Below are positions 16,665 through 25,470 of a stretch of 64,000 nucleotides of DNA, piece by piece. The stretch is from contig NZ_CP041666.1 of assembly GCF_007301515.1 (NCBI RefSeq), forward strand, positions 2,356,001 to 2,420,000, read 5' to 3'. Within the stretch, counting starts at the first letter, position 1. Every line of letters starts with the position of its first letter. A program made the translations under genes and the position numbers. The DNA comes from Radiobacillus deserti (GTDB lineage: Bacteria; Bacillota; Bacilli; Bacillales; Amphibacillaceae). The notes below the pieces were generated by a model that saw only the letters and a program-made list of their open reading frames with translations, did not search any database and was not told where the DNA came from.

Positions 16665-18052
16665 TATGATCCTCCTAAAACTGAAAGCATTGGGGTGAAT
16701 TTAATCATTGTCTCTTGGTATTCCGCTTCTGGCTCCGAGTCTTTTACAACCCCACATCCCGCAAATAAAGAGGCGGACTTCCCTTGAAGGAGTGCAGAAC
16801 GAATAGCAACAGCGAATTCTCCATTTTGATAAGCGTCCATCCATCCAATAGGTGCTCCATACCAGCCACGGTCTAATTGCTCGAACTCTCTAATAAACAT
16901 CATCGACTCTTCCCTTGGAAGTCCACCGAGGGCTGGAGTAGGATGGAGTCTTTGTACTACATCTAAAATGGAATATCCTTTCTTTAACACCGCCTGAACT
17001 GGTGTGTATAGATGCTGAAGGTTGCGCAATGGATATAAAACGGGATCACTTGGTACATGAACCTGTTCACAGCATGCTTCCACAGCGTTTCGAATCATCT
17101 GCACAACGAAGTCATGCTCTTCTCGGTTTTTTTCATCCGCTAATAGTGCTGCTCCGATTTTCTCGTCTTCTTCCCTAGTAACTCCTCTCGGTGCTGTGCC
17201 AGCAAGACAGGTGGATAGTAATTCATTATCCTGAAGTCTAACAAGTCGTTCGGGAGATGCGCCTAAAAAGCAGTCTCTCTCATTCTCAAAAGCAAAGATA
17301 AAGCTATTGGTTTGACTTTCATGCAATTGATAAAGAATAGAGGATAATGAGGCATCTTCTTCGAAATCCACTCGCATTTCACGAGCTAATACTATTTTTT
17401 TAGCTTGTCCACTTTTTATCTCATTAGTGGCTTTTTCCACTAACTCTTTCCATTGGTCTGAAGCTATTTCCTCTTTCTGAACAATACTTGGCCCTGCAGG
17501 TAATCCTTTTTGTTCTGCTAAAAGATATTGTTTGGCAAGTAGCATATCCTGTCTAATTGAAACGGTATCTTCATCCGACGCTACCATCGCATTAAACGTT
17601 ACATATGTTTCACCGTTAGTAATCGTTAACAGATAGGAAGGGATACGGAATTGTGTTTCTTTAAATTCCTTCCATAACTTCGTACTCTTTTTGTCCGGAT
17701 CAAAGGATCCTCCTCCAAAAGCAACTGGTCCTGTACCAGGCACTTGAAAAGCATTGTAAATAGAAGCTTCCTTCAGGAGTGATTTCCATTGTTCTTCAGT
17801 TTGAAGAAAATCTTGATTATTTGAATCAATGGAAATTGCTTCTCCAACCCCTACAAGAAAAAAGCTCTCTTGAGAGCTTGACCAAAAAATTCTTTTTCCT
17901 TTCCATTTCGTACCCCTATCGAAAAATATAAACGGATCGATAGCATCCATCTTTTCCGTTATACTAATAAGCTGTGGCTTATTTTCCACTTTCCATACAG
18001 ATAAAGCTTGTTCCAATGCTTGTTCCAGCATTGGGATCTGTGTCTCAATCAT
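16664..18052 (-). CDS. menF: isochorismate synthase
   Basis: 462 residues of the chorismate-binding family. The catalytic half is typical: KIVLAREMRVDF with the base lysine, FLGASPERLV, CLAGTAPRG, and the C-terminal HPTPALGGLPRE and GWYGAPIGWMD. It converts chorismate to isochorismate for menaquinone. GGAGGG precedes the ATG. It is the first gene of the men operon, divergent from menA across 281 bp holding a promoter for each side. Confidence 0.96.
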   Translation of the reverse strand: MIETQIPMLEQALEQALSVWKVENKPQLISITEKMDAIDPFIFFDRGTKWKGKRIFWSSSQESFFLVGVGEAISIDSNNQDFLQTEEQWKSLLKEASIYNAFQVPGTGPVAFGGGSFDPDKKSTKLWKEFKETQFRIPSYLLTITNGETYVTFNAMVASDEDTVSIRQDMLLAKQYLLAEQKGLPAGPSIVQKEEIASDQWKELVEKATNEIKSGQAKKIVLAREMRVDFEEDASLSSILYQLHESQTNSFIFAFENERDCFLGASPERLVRLQDNELLSTCLAGTAPRGVTREEDEKIGAALLADEKNREEHDFVVQMIRNAVEACCEQVHVPSDPVLYPLRNLQHLYTPVQAVLKKGYSILDVVQRLHPTPALGGLPREESMMFIREFEQLDRGWYGAPIGWMDAYQNGEFAVAIRSALLQGKSASLFAGCGVVKDSEPEAEYQETMIKFTPMLSVLGGS

Positions 18053-18115
18053 CTATGACCCTCCAATATATAGGGCAAACATCCAAATCTATTTATTTTA
18101 TTCAAAACATATTTC

Positions 18116-18144
18116 ATTATAGGATAAAATCGCCAGTTTATAAA
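18116..18144 (-). promoter_or_regulatory. candidate sigma-A promoter of the men operon
   Basis: Perfect -10 TATAAT (18116-18121) with a weak -35 TTTATA (18139-18144), 17 bp apart, 64 bp before menF. Confidence 0.6.
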
Positions 18145-18247
18145 GTAAATGAACCGACAAAACGTCTTCTTATCCTCTATTTTATTCTCTTTCTACAGCT
18201 TTCTCAACAATTGGTATGAATTCCTAGTATTTAAATAGCAATCCCAA

Positions 18248-18276
18248 TTGACACCTTTGTCTTCATTCCCTAAACT
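18248..18276 (+). promoter_or_regulatory. sigma-A promoter of menA
   Basis: TTGACA (18248-18253), 17-bp spacer, TAAACT (18271-18276), about 58 bp before menA. Confidence 0.7.
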
Positions 18277-18333
18277 TAATATGACATAGGCCTGCTCTTT
18301 TGAGATATGGCAAAGTGTAAGGAGAGACACTAA

Positions 18334-19281
18334 ATGCAACCTATAGAAAAAAATGATGTAAAAAGTACACTGAAAGAAAAAGACGGGTTCCACGTTTGGT
18401 GGAGATTGTTGCGTCCACACACGATGACTGCTTCCTTCATCCCTGTCTTTGTAGGAACCATGGTCGCAAGTTTAGAACAGTCTATTGATGTTCTACTTTT
18501 TGTAGCTATGCTATTTGCTTCTATTTTAATACAAGTAGCAACTAATATGTTTAATGAATACTACGATTACGTAAGAGGATTAGATAATGAACAATCGGTA
18601 GGAATCGGAGGAGCAATTGTTCGAGACGGTGTGGCTCCAAAGACTGTACTAACCACTGCATTTTCCTTTTACGGTGTAGCACTGTTATTAGGTATTTATA
18701 TTTGCATGGAGACGAGCTGGTGGATTGCTGTCATCGGAGCAGTTTGTATGCTTTGTGGGTATCTTTATACAGGCGGACCATTTCCAATATCCGCATCGCC
18801 TTTTGGAGAGTTTTTTGCAGGACTGTTTATGGGTACTGTCATTATTGGAATTAGTTATTATATTCAAATTGAAGCAGTTTCTAGTAAGGCACTATTAATC
18901 TCCATCCCCGTTGCGATTTTTATTGGAACGATTTTGCTCTCTAATAACATTAGGGATCTGAAGGGGGATAAAGAAAACGGTCGTAAAACAATTGCGATTC
19001 TTGTCGGTCATGACGCTGCAGTCCGTTTACTCGCCACTTTATTCTTCCTTAGTTTTGTAATTACCGCTGTTTTCATTGCGCTTGGGATTTTACCAATATG
19101 GTCACTCTTAACGTTCTTAGCTATTAAAAAAGCAAGAGATGCTTATAAAGGGTTTATTGGGAAAACGATGAACATTGAAATGATTCCGGCCATGGTATCC
19201 ACAGCAAAAACAAATACGATTTATGGATTTTTGTTAGGCATTTCTCTTATTATTCAGTTGATTTATCCAGTCTCGTTATAA
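18334..19281 (+). CDS. menA: 1,4-dihydroxy-2-naphthoate polyprenyltransferase
   Basis: 315 residues, UbiA-family membrane enzyme that attaches the isoprenoid chain to dihydroxynaphthoate. About eight or nine membrane helices follow a short polar N-terminus. The first Asp-rich motif is NMFNEYYDYVRGLD near residue 70 and the second NNIRDLKGDKENGRKT near residue 205, the prenyl-diphosphate sites. TAAGGAGAG precedes the ATG. It sits divergent to the men operon, so the whole pathway except menC and the late methylation step is within this locus. Confidence 0.95.
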   Translation: MQPIEKNDVKSTLKEKDGFHVWWRLLRPHTMTASFIPVFVGTMVASLEQSIDVLLFVAMLFASILIQVATNMFNEYYDYVRGLDNEQSVGIGGAIVRDGVAPKTVLTTAFSFYGVALLLGIYICMETSWWIAVIGAVCMLCGYLYTGGPFPISASPFGEFFAGLFMGTVIIGISYYIQIEAVSSKALLISIPVAIFIGTILLSNNIRDLKGDKENGRKTIAILVGHDAAVRLLATLFFLSFVITAVFIALGILPIWSLLTFLAIKKARDAYKGFIGKTMNIEMIPAMVSTAKTNTIYGFLLGISLIIQLIYPVSL

Positions 19282-19305
19282 ATTATTTGGCTATAGTTTT
19301 TTGTT

Positions 19306-19332
19306 GGAGATGCAACATGCATCTCCTTTTTT
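19306..19332 (+). terminator. terminator after menA
   Basis: An 8-bp stem GGAGATGC/GCATCTCC, loop AACAT, then six T. Confidence 0.9.
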
Positions 19333-19368
19333 CATATTTGAAACTTTATTATAACAATAGACCTGAAG

Positions 19369-19760
19369 TTAAAAGGAGAAACTAATTGCCAACCCAAAAG
19401 CAAACCCTAAAAATGTGATAAATAGCACCATCCATCCCTAATAAATTGCCCAATAGGGCATAACATAGGAAATAAACAGAGATCCTGTTCTTAACTGGAA
19501 ATTTACTAAATGTAACAGAAGATAACAGCCAATGAGTGCATAAAAAATACATGGTGAAGCTCCAGCACCTAAGAGAACAATAAAAATAAGATTATTGTGC
19601 CACTAATTAATAAGTAATGAAAAAACTCCAACTACCAATGCTATCTTCAAAAGCTCCCCAACAAAATAGATGCCTACAGAGTTAATAGGAAGCACAAATA
19701 TAACTAAATCCTCTAAATCCGATCGTTTTTCCCAATTACCCTTTAAATTATGATGAACTC
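19369..19760 (-). pseudogene. decayed membrane-protein gene
   Basis: Reading the minus strand from 19760, one frame gives about 130 codons of protein-like, strongly hydrophobic sequence broken by two in-frame TAG codons and ending at TAA (19369-19371). Segments such as LEDLVIFVLPINSVGIYFVG, NLIFIVLLGAGASP, SLFISYVMPYWAIY and LFITFLGFAFGLAISFSF look like three to four membrane helices. There is no start codon with a ribosome binding site and a TGA lies just upstream. I read it as the 3' part of a membrane-protein gene lost by point mutation and 5' deletion; family not recognised. Confidence 0.6.
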
Positions 19761-19886
19761 ATGATGATTTAAAAGAGGTGTTAAATGCACTGTAACCTAT
19801 TTATTATTCATCTAGTTATGCTGCCTTTCCCTATGTAAACCCCACACATAGTATATAGTGCAGTACTGGAAAGGAGGGAATTTAAA

Positions 19887-20009
19887 ATGAGTTTCTTTCA
19901 AGGAAATCAAAACTCTTTTATCCTTTTGGTAGTTCTATTCGTATTACTTGTAATCGTAGGTAACAATTATCCTACGGGTCAAGGGTACGGGTACGGCGGT
20001 GGATACTAA
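19887..20009 (+). CDS. YjcZ-family small hydrophobic peptide
   Basis: 40 residues: a polar start (MSFFQGNQNS), one membrane helix of about 17 residues (FILLVVLFVLLVIVG), then a Gly/Tyr-rich tail ending GYGYGGGY. This is the layout of the YjcZ/SscA group of small sporulation-linked peptides of Bacillus. GGAAAGGAGGG precedes the ATG. A CATAGTATA at 19847-19855 fits the -10 of mother-cell sporulation sigma factors (CATANNNTA), though no convincing -35 was found. A terminator follows at 20080. Confidence 0.8.
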   Translation: MSFFQGNQNSFILLVVLFVLLVIVGNNYPTGQGYGYGGGY

Positions 20010-20079
20010 ACCTAGGTTTAAAATCTCCTCTACAAGGATGCAGGAGCAAATTAAATTCTTCATCTTGCGCTCATTCTCT

Positions 20080-20116
20080 GAGGCTTCCATTATGTTTTTG
20101 GAAGCCTCTTAATATT
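20080..20116 (+). terminator. terminator after the YjcZ-like gene
   Basis: A 10-bp stem (20080-20089 with 20099-20108), 9-nt loop, then TTAATATTT. Confidence 0.75.
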
Positions 20117-20357
20117 TATGTAAAAAATGAAGTAGAATGTATTGTCTTCTTCGTTGCTATGTGTTCAATACAAAAATCAAAATTGTTTAGAGTTCATCAA
20201 CTAATTATTCATTTCATTACTCTTCTCTCAGTGTGAACACTCTACTGTAATCGCCAATCCTAACCGAACCTATTTATTCATCCTTATTTACTTCGTTCAC
20301 AATCATGAAACAACTCCTCTTTACAAGGAGCATCCTATCAACAGAACTTATGTTCAT
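20117..20357. other. intergenic stretch with no recognised feature
   Basis: About 240 bp between two terminators. No frame with a ribosome binding site longer than about ten codons, no repeat and no good promoter were found. It may be residue of lost genes, like the pseudogene nearby. Confidence 0.4.
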
Positions 20358-20391
20358 GCAAAAGGAGCTTGGAAAACCAAGCTCCTTTTGC
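20358..20391 (-). terminator. hairpin after ribU
   Basis: A perfect 15-bp stem (20358-20372 with 20377-20391), loop AAAA, directly after the ribU stop. The U-rich part is inside the 3' arm (CTCCTTTTGC) rather than after it. Confidence 0.7.
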
Positions 20392-20392
20392 A

Positions 20393-20974
20393 CTACGCCA
20401 TCATTTTCTTCTTCACTAACCATGGCTTTAATTTGATGAATAATGGAACGAACAAGAGACTGATCACAAGTCCTTTAAGAAAGTTAAATGGTGTAATACC
20501 AGCAATTACAGATGCCCATTTAATGGCTGGAGTCATAGCTTCCATTCCCATGAACATCGTATAGGCAGGCAAGATTAGGAAATAGTTTAAAACTCCCATT
20601 CCAATCGCCATAACAACGGTTCCCGTCGCTAACCCTGATACAAGACTTTTCACACCTTTGTACCGATGATACAGGATAGATACAGGTAAAAGGAACAGTG
20701 CTCCGGCAAGGAAGTTTGCAATAACGCCAATTGGATCACCCGCTCCTGTGTACACAAGGTATAGCAAGTTTTTAATTCCTTCCACTATAAGACCCGCTCC
20801 TGGTGAGAATACTAACGCTGCTAATAGAGCTGGTACTTCACTAAAATCAATTTTTAAGTATTGCGGTAAAAACGGCAATGGAAAGTTTAAAAACATTAAC
20901 ACCATAGAAATCGTACCTAACAAGGCCAAGATAATTAACTTAAAAAGCTTTGAAGATTGTGTTCCTTGTTGCAT
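20393..20974 (-). CDS. ribU: riboflavin ECF transporter S component
   Basis: 193 residues with about six membrane helices (first at 11-30, last near 165-185). Family features include LPQYLKIDFSEVPALLAALVF near residue 37-57 and GPAGLxVEGIKN-like GAGLIVEGIKNLLYL, which form the flavin site in RibU/YpaA proteins. It captures riboflavin and works with the general EcfA/EcfA'/EcfT module encoded elsewhere. An FMN riboswitch with terminator precedes it, which settles the substrate. GGAGGA lies upstream of the ATG. Confidence 0.93.
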   Translation of the reverse strand: MQQGTQSSKLFKLIILALLGTISMVLMFLNFPLPFLPQYLKIDFSEVPALLAALVFSPGAGLIVEGIKNLLYLVYTGAGDPIGVIANFLAGALFLLPVSILYHRYKGVKSLVSGLATGTVVMAIGMGVLNYFLILPAYTMFMGMEAMTPAIKWASVIAGITPFNFLKGLVISLLFVPLFIKLKPWLVKKKMMA

Positions 20975-21052
20975 TTTTCTTCCTCCTTCACCACTTTTAC
21001 ATCGGTTCTAATCTTTTTGATGAAGGGATGCAGCTACTTCCTATTAAACATG

Positions 21053-21085
21053 AAAAACCCAAAAGCACATAGGGGCTTTTGGGTT
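21053..21085 (-). terminator. attenuator terminator of the ribU leader
   Basis: An 11-bp stem (21056-21066 with 21075-21085), 8-nt loop, and a TTTTT run on the minus strand, 55 nt past the FMN aptamer. Confidence 0.88.
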
Positions 21086-21140
21086 GGAACATACATGTGA
21101 ATAGGAAACAAAAGGTATAACAAAGATACCTCTGCCTCTT

Positions 21141-21280
21141 ATCTTCTCCCATCCAGACTATACTGTCGGCCCTGGATTCACACCAGGTCAGCCATTTGAC
21201 TACGTCAAACAGGTCACGGACTTAGAATAGCCATACTACTCATCACCGTCGGTCGGGAATTTCACCCTGCCCCGAAGATA
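21141..21280 (-). promoter_or_regulatory. FMN riboswitch (RFN element)
   Basis: On the minus strand the RFN hallmarks appear in order: ATCTTCGGGGCAGGGTGAAA, TCCCGACCG.CGGTGAT, GTCCGTGACC, GACCTGGTGTGAATCCAGG, GCCGACAGTATAGTCTGGAT and the closing GGGAGAAGAT. It precedes ribU; FMN binding would favour the terminator at 21053-21085. Confidence 0.97.
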
Positions 21281-21305
21281 GAACCGATATTTAACTATAT
21301 CAGTT

Positions 21306-21334
21306 ATTATACATAGTATGTTTCGATTTGAAAA
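21306..21334 (-). promoter_or_regulatory. candidate promoter of the ribU leader
   Basis: TATAAT (21306-21311) with TTTTCA (21329-21334) 17 bp upstream; the start would fall about 19 nt before the FMN aptamer. Confidence 0.65.
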
Positions 21335-21343
21335 GTGTTTTGC

Positions 21344-22402
21344 TTAATCTTCTAAAGGATTTAAGCTTTCTTTGCCAGTTAAGTTTTTAATCATTGTAAC
21401 GAGTAATTCAATCTCTTCTTCCATATCCTTAAAGCTGGCTGTTTCAACCGGAGAATGCATGTAACGTAATGGTAAGGATACAAGACTTACTGGGACGCCT
21501 CGCCCTGTCCTTCTCATCATATCTGCGTCCGTTCCAGTGGAGCTTGGCGTTAACTCATACTGAACATCCACGTTTAACGATTTAACCGTATCTTCGAGTA
21601 TCTGATTAATTTTCCGGTTAATAGGTGCTCCTTTGGCAAGAACGGGACCTTTCTCTAATTTGATATCCCCATACTTACTTTTATTAACATTTGGGTAGTC
21701 CGTTGCAAATGTAACGTCACAAGCAATTGCCATCGTTGGTTGGATACCAGCTGCTGCAAAAAATGCTCCACCCATGTTTGTTTCTTCATTGACCGTGCTT
21801 GCTGCATATACCCCTACGTTCACGTCTTCTTTCGAGAGTCTACGCAGTACTTCCGCAACAATAAATGCTCCAGTACGGTTATCCAAGCCACGTCCTGCAA
21901 TGTATCGATCCATTAATACTTCAGGCTCACGCTTGTAAACAGCCAAGTCGCCTATTTGCACGTATTTTTCTATCTCTTCTTTAGAAGTAGCTCCACAATC
22001 AATAAATAAGTCTTCTAGTTCAAAGTCTCCCTTAATTCCACCATGGTGTTGTGCATTTACTCCAATAACACCAGTAATTGTTTTTCCATAGCCGAGAATC
22101 GTCACTTTCATGCCAACAGCAGCCTTCGGGTTTACCCCGCCGACTTTTTGAACATATAGGTACCCTTGCTCGTCGATGCGACTGACAATCAAACCAATTT
22201 CATCACAATGTCCCGCTAAGAGAACTTTAAATTCCGCTTCTGGATTTAAGACGGCAATCGCATTCCCTGCATGGTCTGTTATCACCTCATCTGCATATGG
22301 AGTTATGTAGTTTATCCACTTTTTTTGGATACCCATTTCCATGCTAGAAGGAGATGGCGTCGTTAATAGTTCTAGTAAAAAATCTTTATTCATTTGGTTC
22401 AT
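21344..22402 (-). CDS. ytoP: M42-family aminopeptidase YtoP
   Basis: 352 residues, M42 glutamyl aminopeptidase/endoglucanase-like family, cytoplasmic, two metals. Ligands and catalytic residues visible: His in AGHCDEIGLIV near 65, Asp in GRGLDNRTGA near 180, Glu pair in TVNEETNMGGAF near 213, Asp in ACDVTFATD near 235 and His in RYMHSPVETAS near 320. The start is ATG 22402, six bases from AGGAGG; upstream in-frame codons extend into the ribosome binding site. It follows an acetyltransferase gene by 36 bp, likely one operon. Confidence 0.93.
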   Translation of the reverse strand: MNQMNKDFLLELLTTPSPSSMEMGIQKKWINYITPYADEVITDHAGNAIAVLNPEAEFKVLLAGHCDEIGLIVSRIDEQGYLYVQKVGGVNPKAAVGMKVTILGYGKTITGVIGVNAQHHGGIKGDFELEDLFIDCGATSKEEIEKYVQIGDLAVYKREPEVLMDRYIAGRGLDNRTGAFIVAEVLRRLSKEDVNVGVYAASTVNEETNMGGAFFAAAGIQPTMAIACDVTFATDYPNVNKSKYGDIKLEKGPVLAKGAPINRKINQILEDTVKSLNVDVQYELTPSSTGTDADMMRRTGRGVPVSLVSLPLRYMHSPVETASFKDMEEEIELLVTMIKNLTGKESLNPLED

Positions 22403-22438
22403 TTTCATCCTCCTTGTACGACTATATCGTATCACACA

Positions 22439-23215
22439 TTATGTGAAAGTTGGGGATTGACACCCATAGGAAAAGGCGAGGCAATGGAATCCTGCTTTTT
22501 CGAGTATTGGTCTACTCATCGTGCTAGCATCCACTGTTAAATAGCGGTGTCCTTTTTCAAGCGCTTTTCTAGCACGAGCCGCTAGTAGTGCTGTATAATA
22601 GCCTCTCCCACGATACGGAGATAAAGTGGAGCCACCCCACAAGCTTGCAAAAGAAGTGTCTGTCTCTAAATAAATCCAAGCAGCACTAACTAATCGTTCT
22701 TCCTGATAGACACCATATAAATATAAGGAATTTGGGTATGTTTGTTTGTCTCTCCATAATCGCATCCCTAATTCTTCGTGTGACTCATTCCAAATTTCGT
22801 TTTCGAGCTGAACTATTTTATCAATTCCAAACTTGTCTGTTATTTCTTTTAATTCGTTCGGTAAAGGATAATCCAAAAATGAATGATGCTGTTCGAGAGA
22901 AATGACCATCAATGCTTCTTCCTCATCCACTTTAAAGCCTTTATTCAACAAAATTTCTTTCAGTTCCTTCGGTTGGTCATAACTATATACTTTCCATTCA
23001 AAGGATTGTTTCATGCGCTTAAAATATTCTATTTCTTCCTTAATAACCGATTCTACATTCCCTTCTTGCAAAGAAGAATAAGAAATGAATCCTTTTTCTC
23101 CTGTTGTAGAGATATGTCTTACTGTGTTAGGACTTACCTCTTTCCTGTATCCAATGGGGGCAGGTCCCTTTCTTATTTGATTATTAAAAATGCCTAATAA
23201 CTGCTCGTCTTCCAT
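22439..23215 (-). CDS. GNAT acetyltransferase
   Basis: 258 residues. The N-terminal half is divergent; the C-terminal half is a clear GNAT domain with GGSTLSPYRGRGYYTALL near residue 190-207 as the acetyl-CoA loop and a following RYLTVDASTMSRPILEKAGF. Substrate unknown. The start is ATG 23215, six bases from GGAGGAG; the longer frame begins at a TTG in that site. It probably forms a two-gene operon with ytoP, which could mean a role in peptide or amino-acid handling, but this is only proximity. Confidence 0.82.
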   Translation of the reverse strand: MEDEQLLGIFNNQIRKGPAPIGYRKEVSPNTVRHISTTGEKGFISYSSLQEGNVESVIKEEIEYFKRMKQSFEWKVYSYDQPKELKEILLNKGFKVDEEEALMVISLEQHHSFLDYPLPNELKEITDKFGIDKIVQLENEIWNESHEELGMRLWRDKQTYPNSLYLYGVYQEERLVSAAWIYLETDTSFASLWGGSTLSPYRGRGYYTALLAARARKALEKGHRYLTVDASTMSRPILEKAGFHCLAFSYGCQSPTFT

Positions 23216-23343
23216 AACATACTCCTCCAAGCCTTTTTCATTGATATTCTACCTCTTTTGAGGAAATCCTTTATATAACAGGTCATTTTCTTTTACTTTT
23301 CAAAAGGGTATCCGTACACTACTAGATGGAAGGAGTGCGATTC

Positions 23344-23898
23344 ATGTCACTAGAGAATTGGTATAATAAAGGAAAAGAACCAGATGATTTCATAGAATCC
23401 ATGAATACTCATAAAGAAGACCTATTAAAAGTATATGATGAATTTGAACTGCCTCAGGATAGGGAATTTTTCGAGTCCCTAAAACAGCAAAATTTAAGAG
23501 CAATTGTGCTAACTGAGGATTGGTGTGGGGACGCCATGATGAATATTCCGATCCTTCTTCGTATTGCTGAGCAAGCTAATATAGAAGTGCGAATTCTCGA
23601 AAGAGATCAGAATCTCGAACTAATGGATCAATACTTAACGAACGGGAAATCACGTTCAATACCCATCTTTATTTTTATCAATCAATCCGGCGATGAAGTA
23701 GCAAAATGGGGACCACGTGCACCAAAAATACAAGCCTTTGTCGACGATTCAACCTCTAAATTACCGAAAAAAGATGCGGAGGATTTTAAAGAAAAGCAAC
23801 AAGAAATGTTTACTTTTATTACGAAAGCCTATCGAGATAACAAGGATTTTTGGGCAGAAGTGTATCGGAGTTTAAAAGAAACAATCTCATCTGTCTAA
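23344..23898 (+). CDS. thioredoxin-like family protein (Thioredoxin_9)
   Basis: 184 residues with a thioredoxin fold: the strand IVLTEDWCGDAMMNIP near residue 58-73, the cis-proline loop SRSIPIFIFIN near 110, and WGPRAP later. The usual CXXC is reduced to a single Cys in WCGDAM, as is common in this family, so classical disulfide exchange would need a second cysteine from elsewhere. Function unknown in Bacillus. The start is ATG 23344 with GGAAGGAG upstream; the longer frame from 23326 overlaps it. Confidence 0.85.
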   Translation: MSLENWYNKGKEPDDFIESMNTHKEDLLKVYDEFELPQDREFFESLKQQNLRAIVLTEDWCGDAMMNIPILLRIAEQANIEVRILERDQNLELMDQYLTNGKSRSIPIFIFINQSGDEVAKWGPRAPKIQAFVDDSTSKLPKKDAEDFKEKQQEMFTFITKAYRDNKDFWAEVYRSLKETISSV

Positions 23899-23938
23899 CA
23901 GGAGAGAACAGAATATCATAGTGATGTTCTGTTCCTGT
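23898..23938. terminator. hairpin between convergent genes
   Basis: Core stem of 13 bp with one wobble (23906-23918 with 23922-23934) and outer ACAGGA/TCCTGT pairs across a 2-4 nt bulge. No strong U tract on either side, so termination may be inefficient. Confidence 0.5.
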
Positions 23939-23956
23939 CCTCACTCGACAAAAAGC

Positions 23957-24280
23957 TTAGGAGCGGGGTAATAACATAATTGCAACACCAATTAAGCATA
24001 TCCCAGCTCCAAGCCAATCATATAGATCCGGTGTTTTTCTATCTATACCCCATCCCCACAAAACGGAGAGCACAATAAACACACCACCGTAAGCAGCATA
24101 CACCCTACCGAATGACGGAAAGGACTGGAACGTAGCAATTATACCATAAAGGGCTAATGACAGACCGCCAGCGAATCCCCAATAAAAAGGCTTACTTTCT
24201 CTCAACCATAACCAAACTAGATAACCGCCGCCAATTTCGGCTATACCTGCTAGCACAAATAGTATGATCGCATGAATCAT
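23957..24280 (-). CDS. UPF0060 (YnfA-like) membrane protein
   Basis: 107 residues with four membrane helices. It carries the UPF0060 marks AGIAEIGGGYLVWLWLRE at the N-terminus and FGRVYAAYGGVFIVLS-LWGW in the third helix. The fold is related to small multidrug resistance transporters; function is not settled. GGGAGAG precedes the ATG; it stands alone, convergent with the thioredoxin-like gene. Confidence 0.9.
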   Translation of the reverse strand: MIHAIILFVLAGIAEIGGGYLVWLWLRESKPFYWGFAGGLSLALYGIIATFQSFPSFGRVYAAYGGVFIVLSVLWGWGIDRKTPDLYDWLGAGICLIGVAIMLLPRS

Positions 24281-24406
24281 TCTAATTACTCTCCCAACTT
24301 AGATTTATTCTCTCTCTTAATCCCTGACTAGTATATAACAGTCTTAAATACCAGAGCATACTTTACTCCCATGTTAAGATAAATTAAAAAGATTGGGGCT
24401 GAAAAC

Positions 24407-25468
24407 ATGAAGAAACAAAAAAGAATAAGAGAGTATGGAATACATATCGGCGAAATGACTGTTGGCCCTAAAAACAGTATTACGGACGTAGATGGAGTAA
24501 CAGTCGGACAGGTTACCTTAAGTAATCAAGATACACAGACAGGAGTTACCGCCGTTCTTCCACACCAAGGGAATATTTTTCAGGAAAAAGTGTTAGCTTC
24601 TACTCATGTCATAAATGGGTTTGGAAAAACCACTGGCTCCATCCAGGTCACCGAGCTTGGTACCATCGAAACACCTATTATTCTGACGAATACATTAAGT
24701 GTTGGCTTGGCAGCCGATGCATTGATTGATTACATGTTGGAGCAAAATCCGAAAATTGGACAAACAACAGGGACAGTGAATCCCGTTGTAGGGGAATGTA
24801 ATGATATGTTTTTAAACAGCATACGCGCCAAAAAAATCAAAAAGGATCATATCTTCCAAGCGATACATACGGCTTCTTCCACTGTTGAAGAAGGAACAGT
24901 TGGTGCAGGTACTGGAATGCTATGCTACTCATTAAAAGGTGGCGTCGGAACTTCCTCCCGAATAATGGAATTAGATCACGGGACTTATACACTCGGTGTT
25001 CTAGTCGTTACGAATTTTGGAATTTTACATGATTTAACGATCCAAGGAAACCAAATTGGAAAAGCATTAAAAGAAAAAATACTACCATCCTGGGAAGAAA
25101 AAGATAAAGGGTCTATTATGATGGTCGTTGCAACGGATTTACCTGTATCCGAACGCCAACTAAATCGAATTCTAAAACGAACAAGTACAGGACTCGCACG
25201 GACTGGTTCCATCATCACAAACGGAAGTGGTGAAATTGCAATTGGATTTACTACTGCTAACAAAGTTTCTCATCAAAAAACAGGGAAAATCTCTTCACTC
25301 CAAACTATTCATGAAGAAGAAATCGATGAAGCATTTCGCGCGGTCGGGGAAGCAACGGAAGAAGCCGTAATAAATTCGTTAATTACCGCTACTGCAGTGA
25401 CGGGAAGAGACGGAAATAAACGTCCCGCCTTAAAAGACTTGCTGAAGTCGTTTCAGATTCCCTTATAA
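24407..25468 (+). CDS. S58/DmpA-type aminopeptidase
   Basis: 353 residues of the peptidase family S58 (L-aminopeptidase D-amidase/beta-aminopeptidase, N-terminal nucleophile). IREYGIHIGEMTVGPKNSITDVDGVTVG is the N-terminal family pattern (seen at residues 4-32). The self-cleavage site is GGVGTSSR near residue 185, where the Ser or Thr becomes the new N-terminus. A C-terminal AITATAVTGRDG motif follows. Activity would be release of N-terminal residues from short peptides or beta-peptides. It is followed by the first locus of 20-bp repeats rather than a terminator. Confidence 0.88.
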   Translation: MKKQKRIREYGIHIGEMTVGPKNSITDVDGVTVGQVTLSNQDTQTGVTAVLPHQGNIFQEKVLASTHVINGFGKTTGSIQVTELGTIETPIILTNTLSVGLAADALIDYMLEQNPKIGQTTGTVNPVVGECNDMFLNSIRAKKIKKDHIFQAIHTASSTVEEGTVGAGTGMLCYSLKGGVGTSSRIMELDHGTYTLGVLVVTNFGILHDLTIQGNQIGKALKEKILPSWEEKDKGSIMMVVATDLPVSERQLNRILKRTSTGLARTGSIITNGSGEIAIGFTTANKVSHQKTGKISSLQTIHEEEIDEAFRAVGEATEEAVINSLITATAVTGRDGNKRPALKDLLKSFQIPL

Positions 25469-25470
25469 AG

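Noticed and set aside
19369..19760. Read-through or pyrrolysine coding at the two TAG codons
   Set aside because: No start codon or ribosome binding site, and Bacillus has no pyrrolysine system; decay is simpler.
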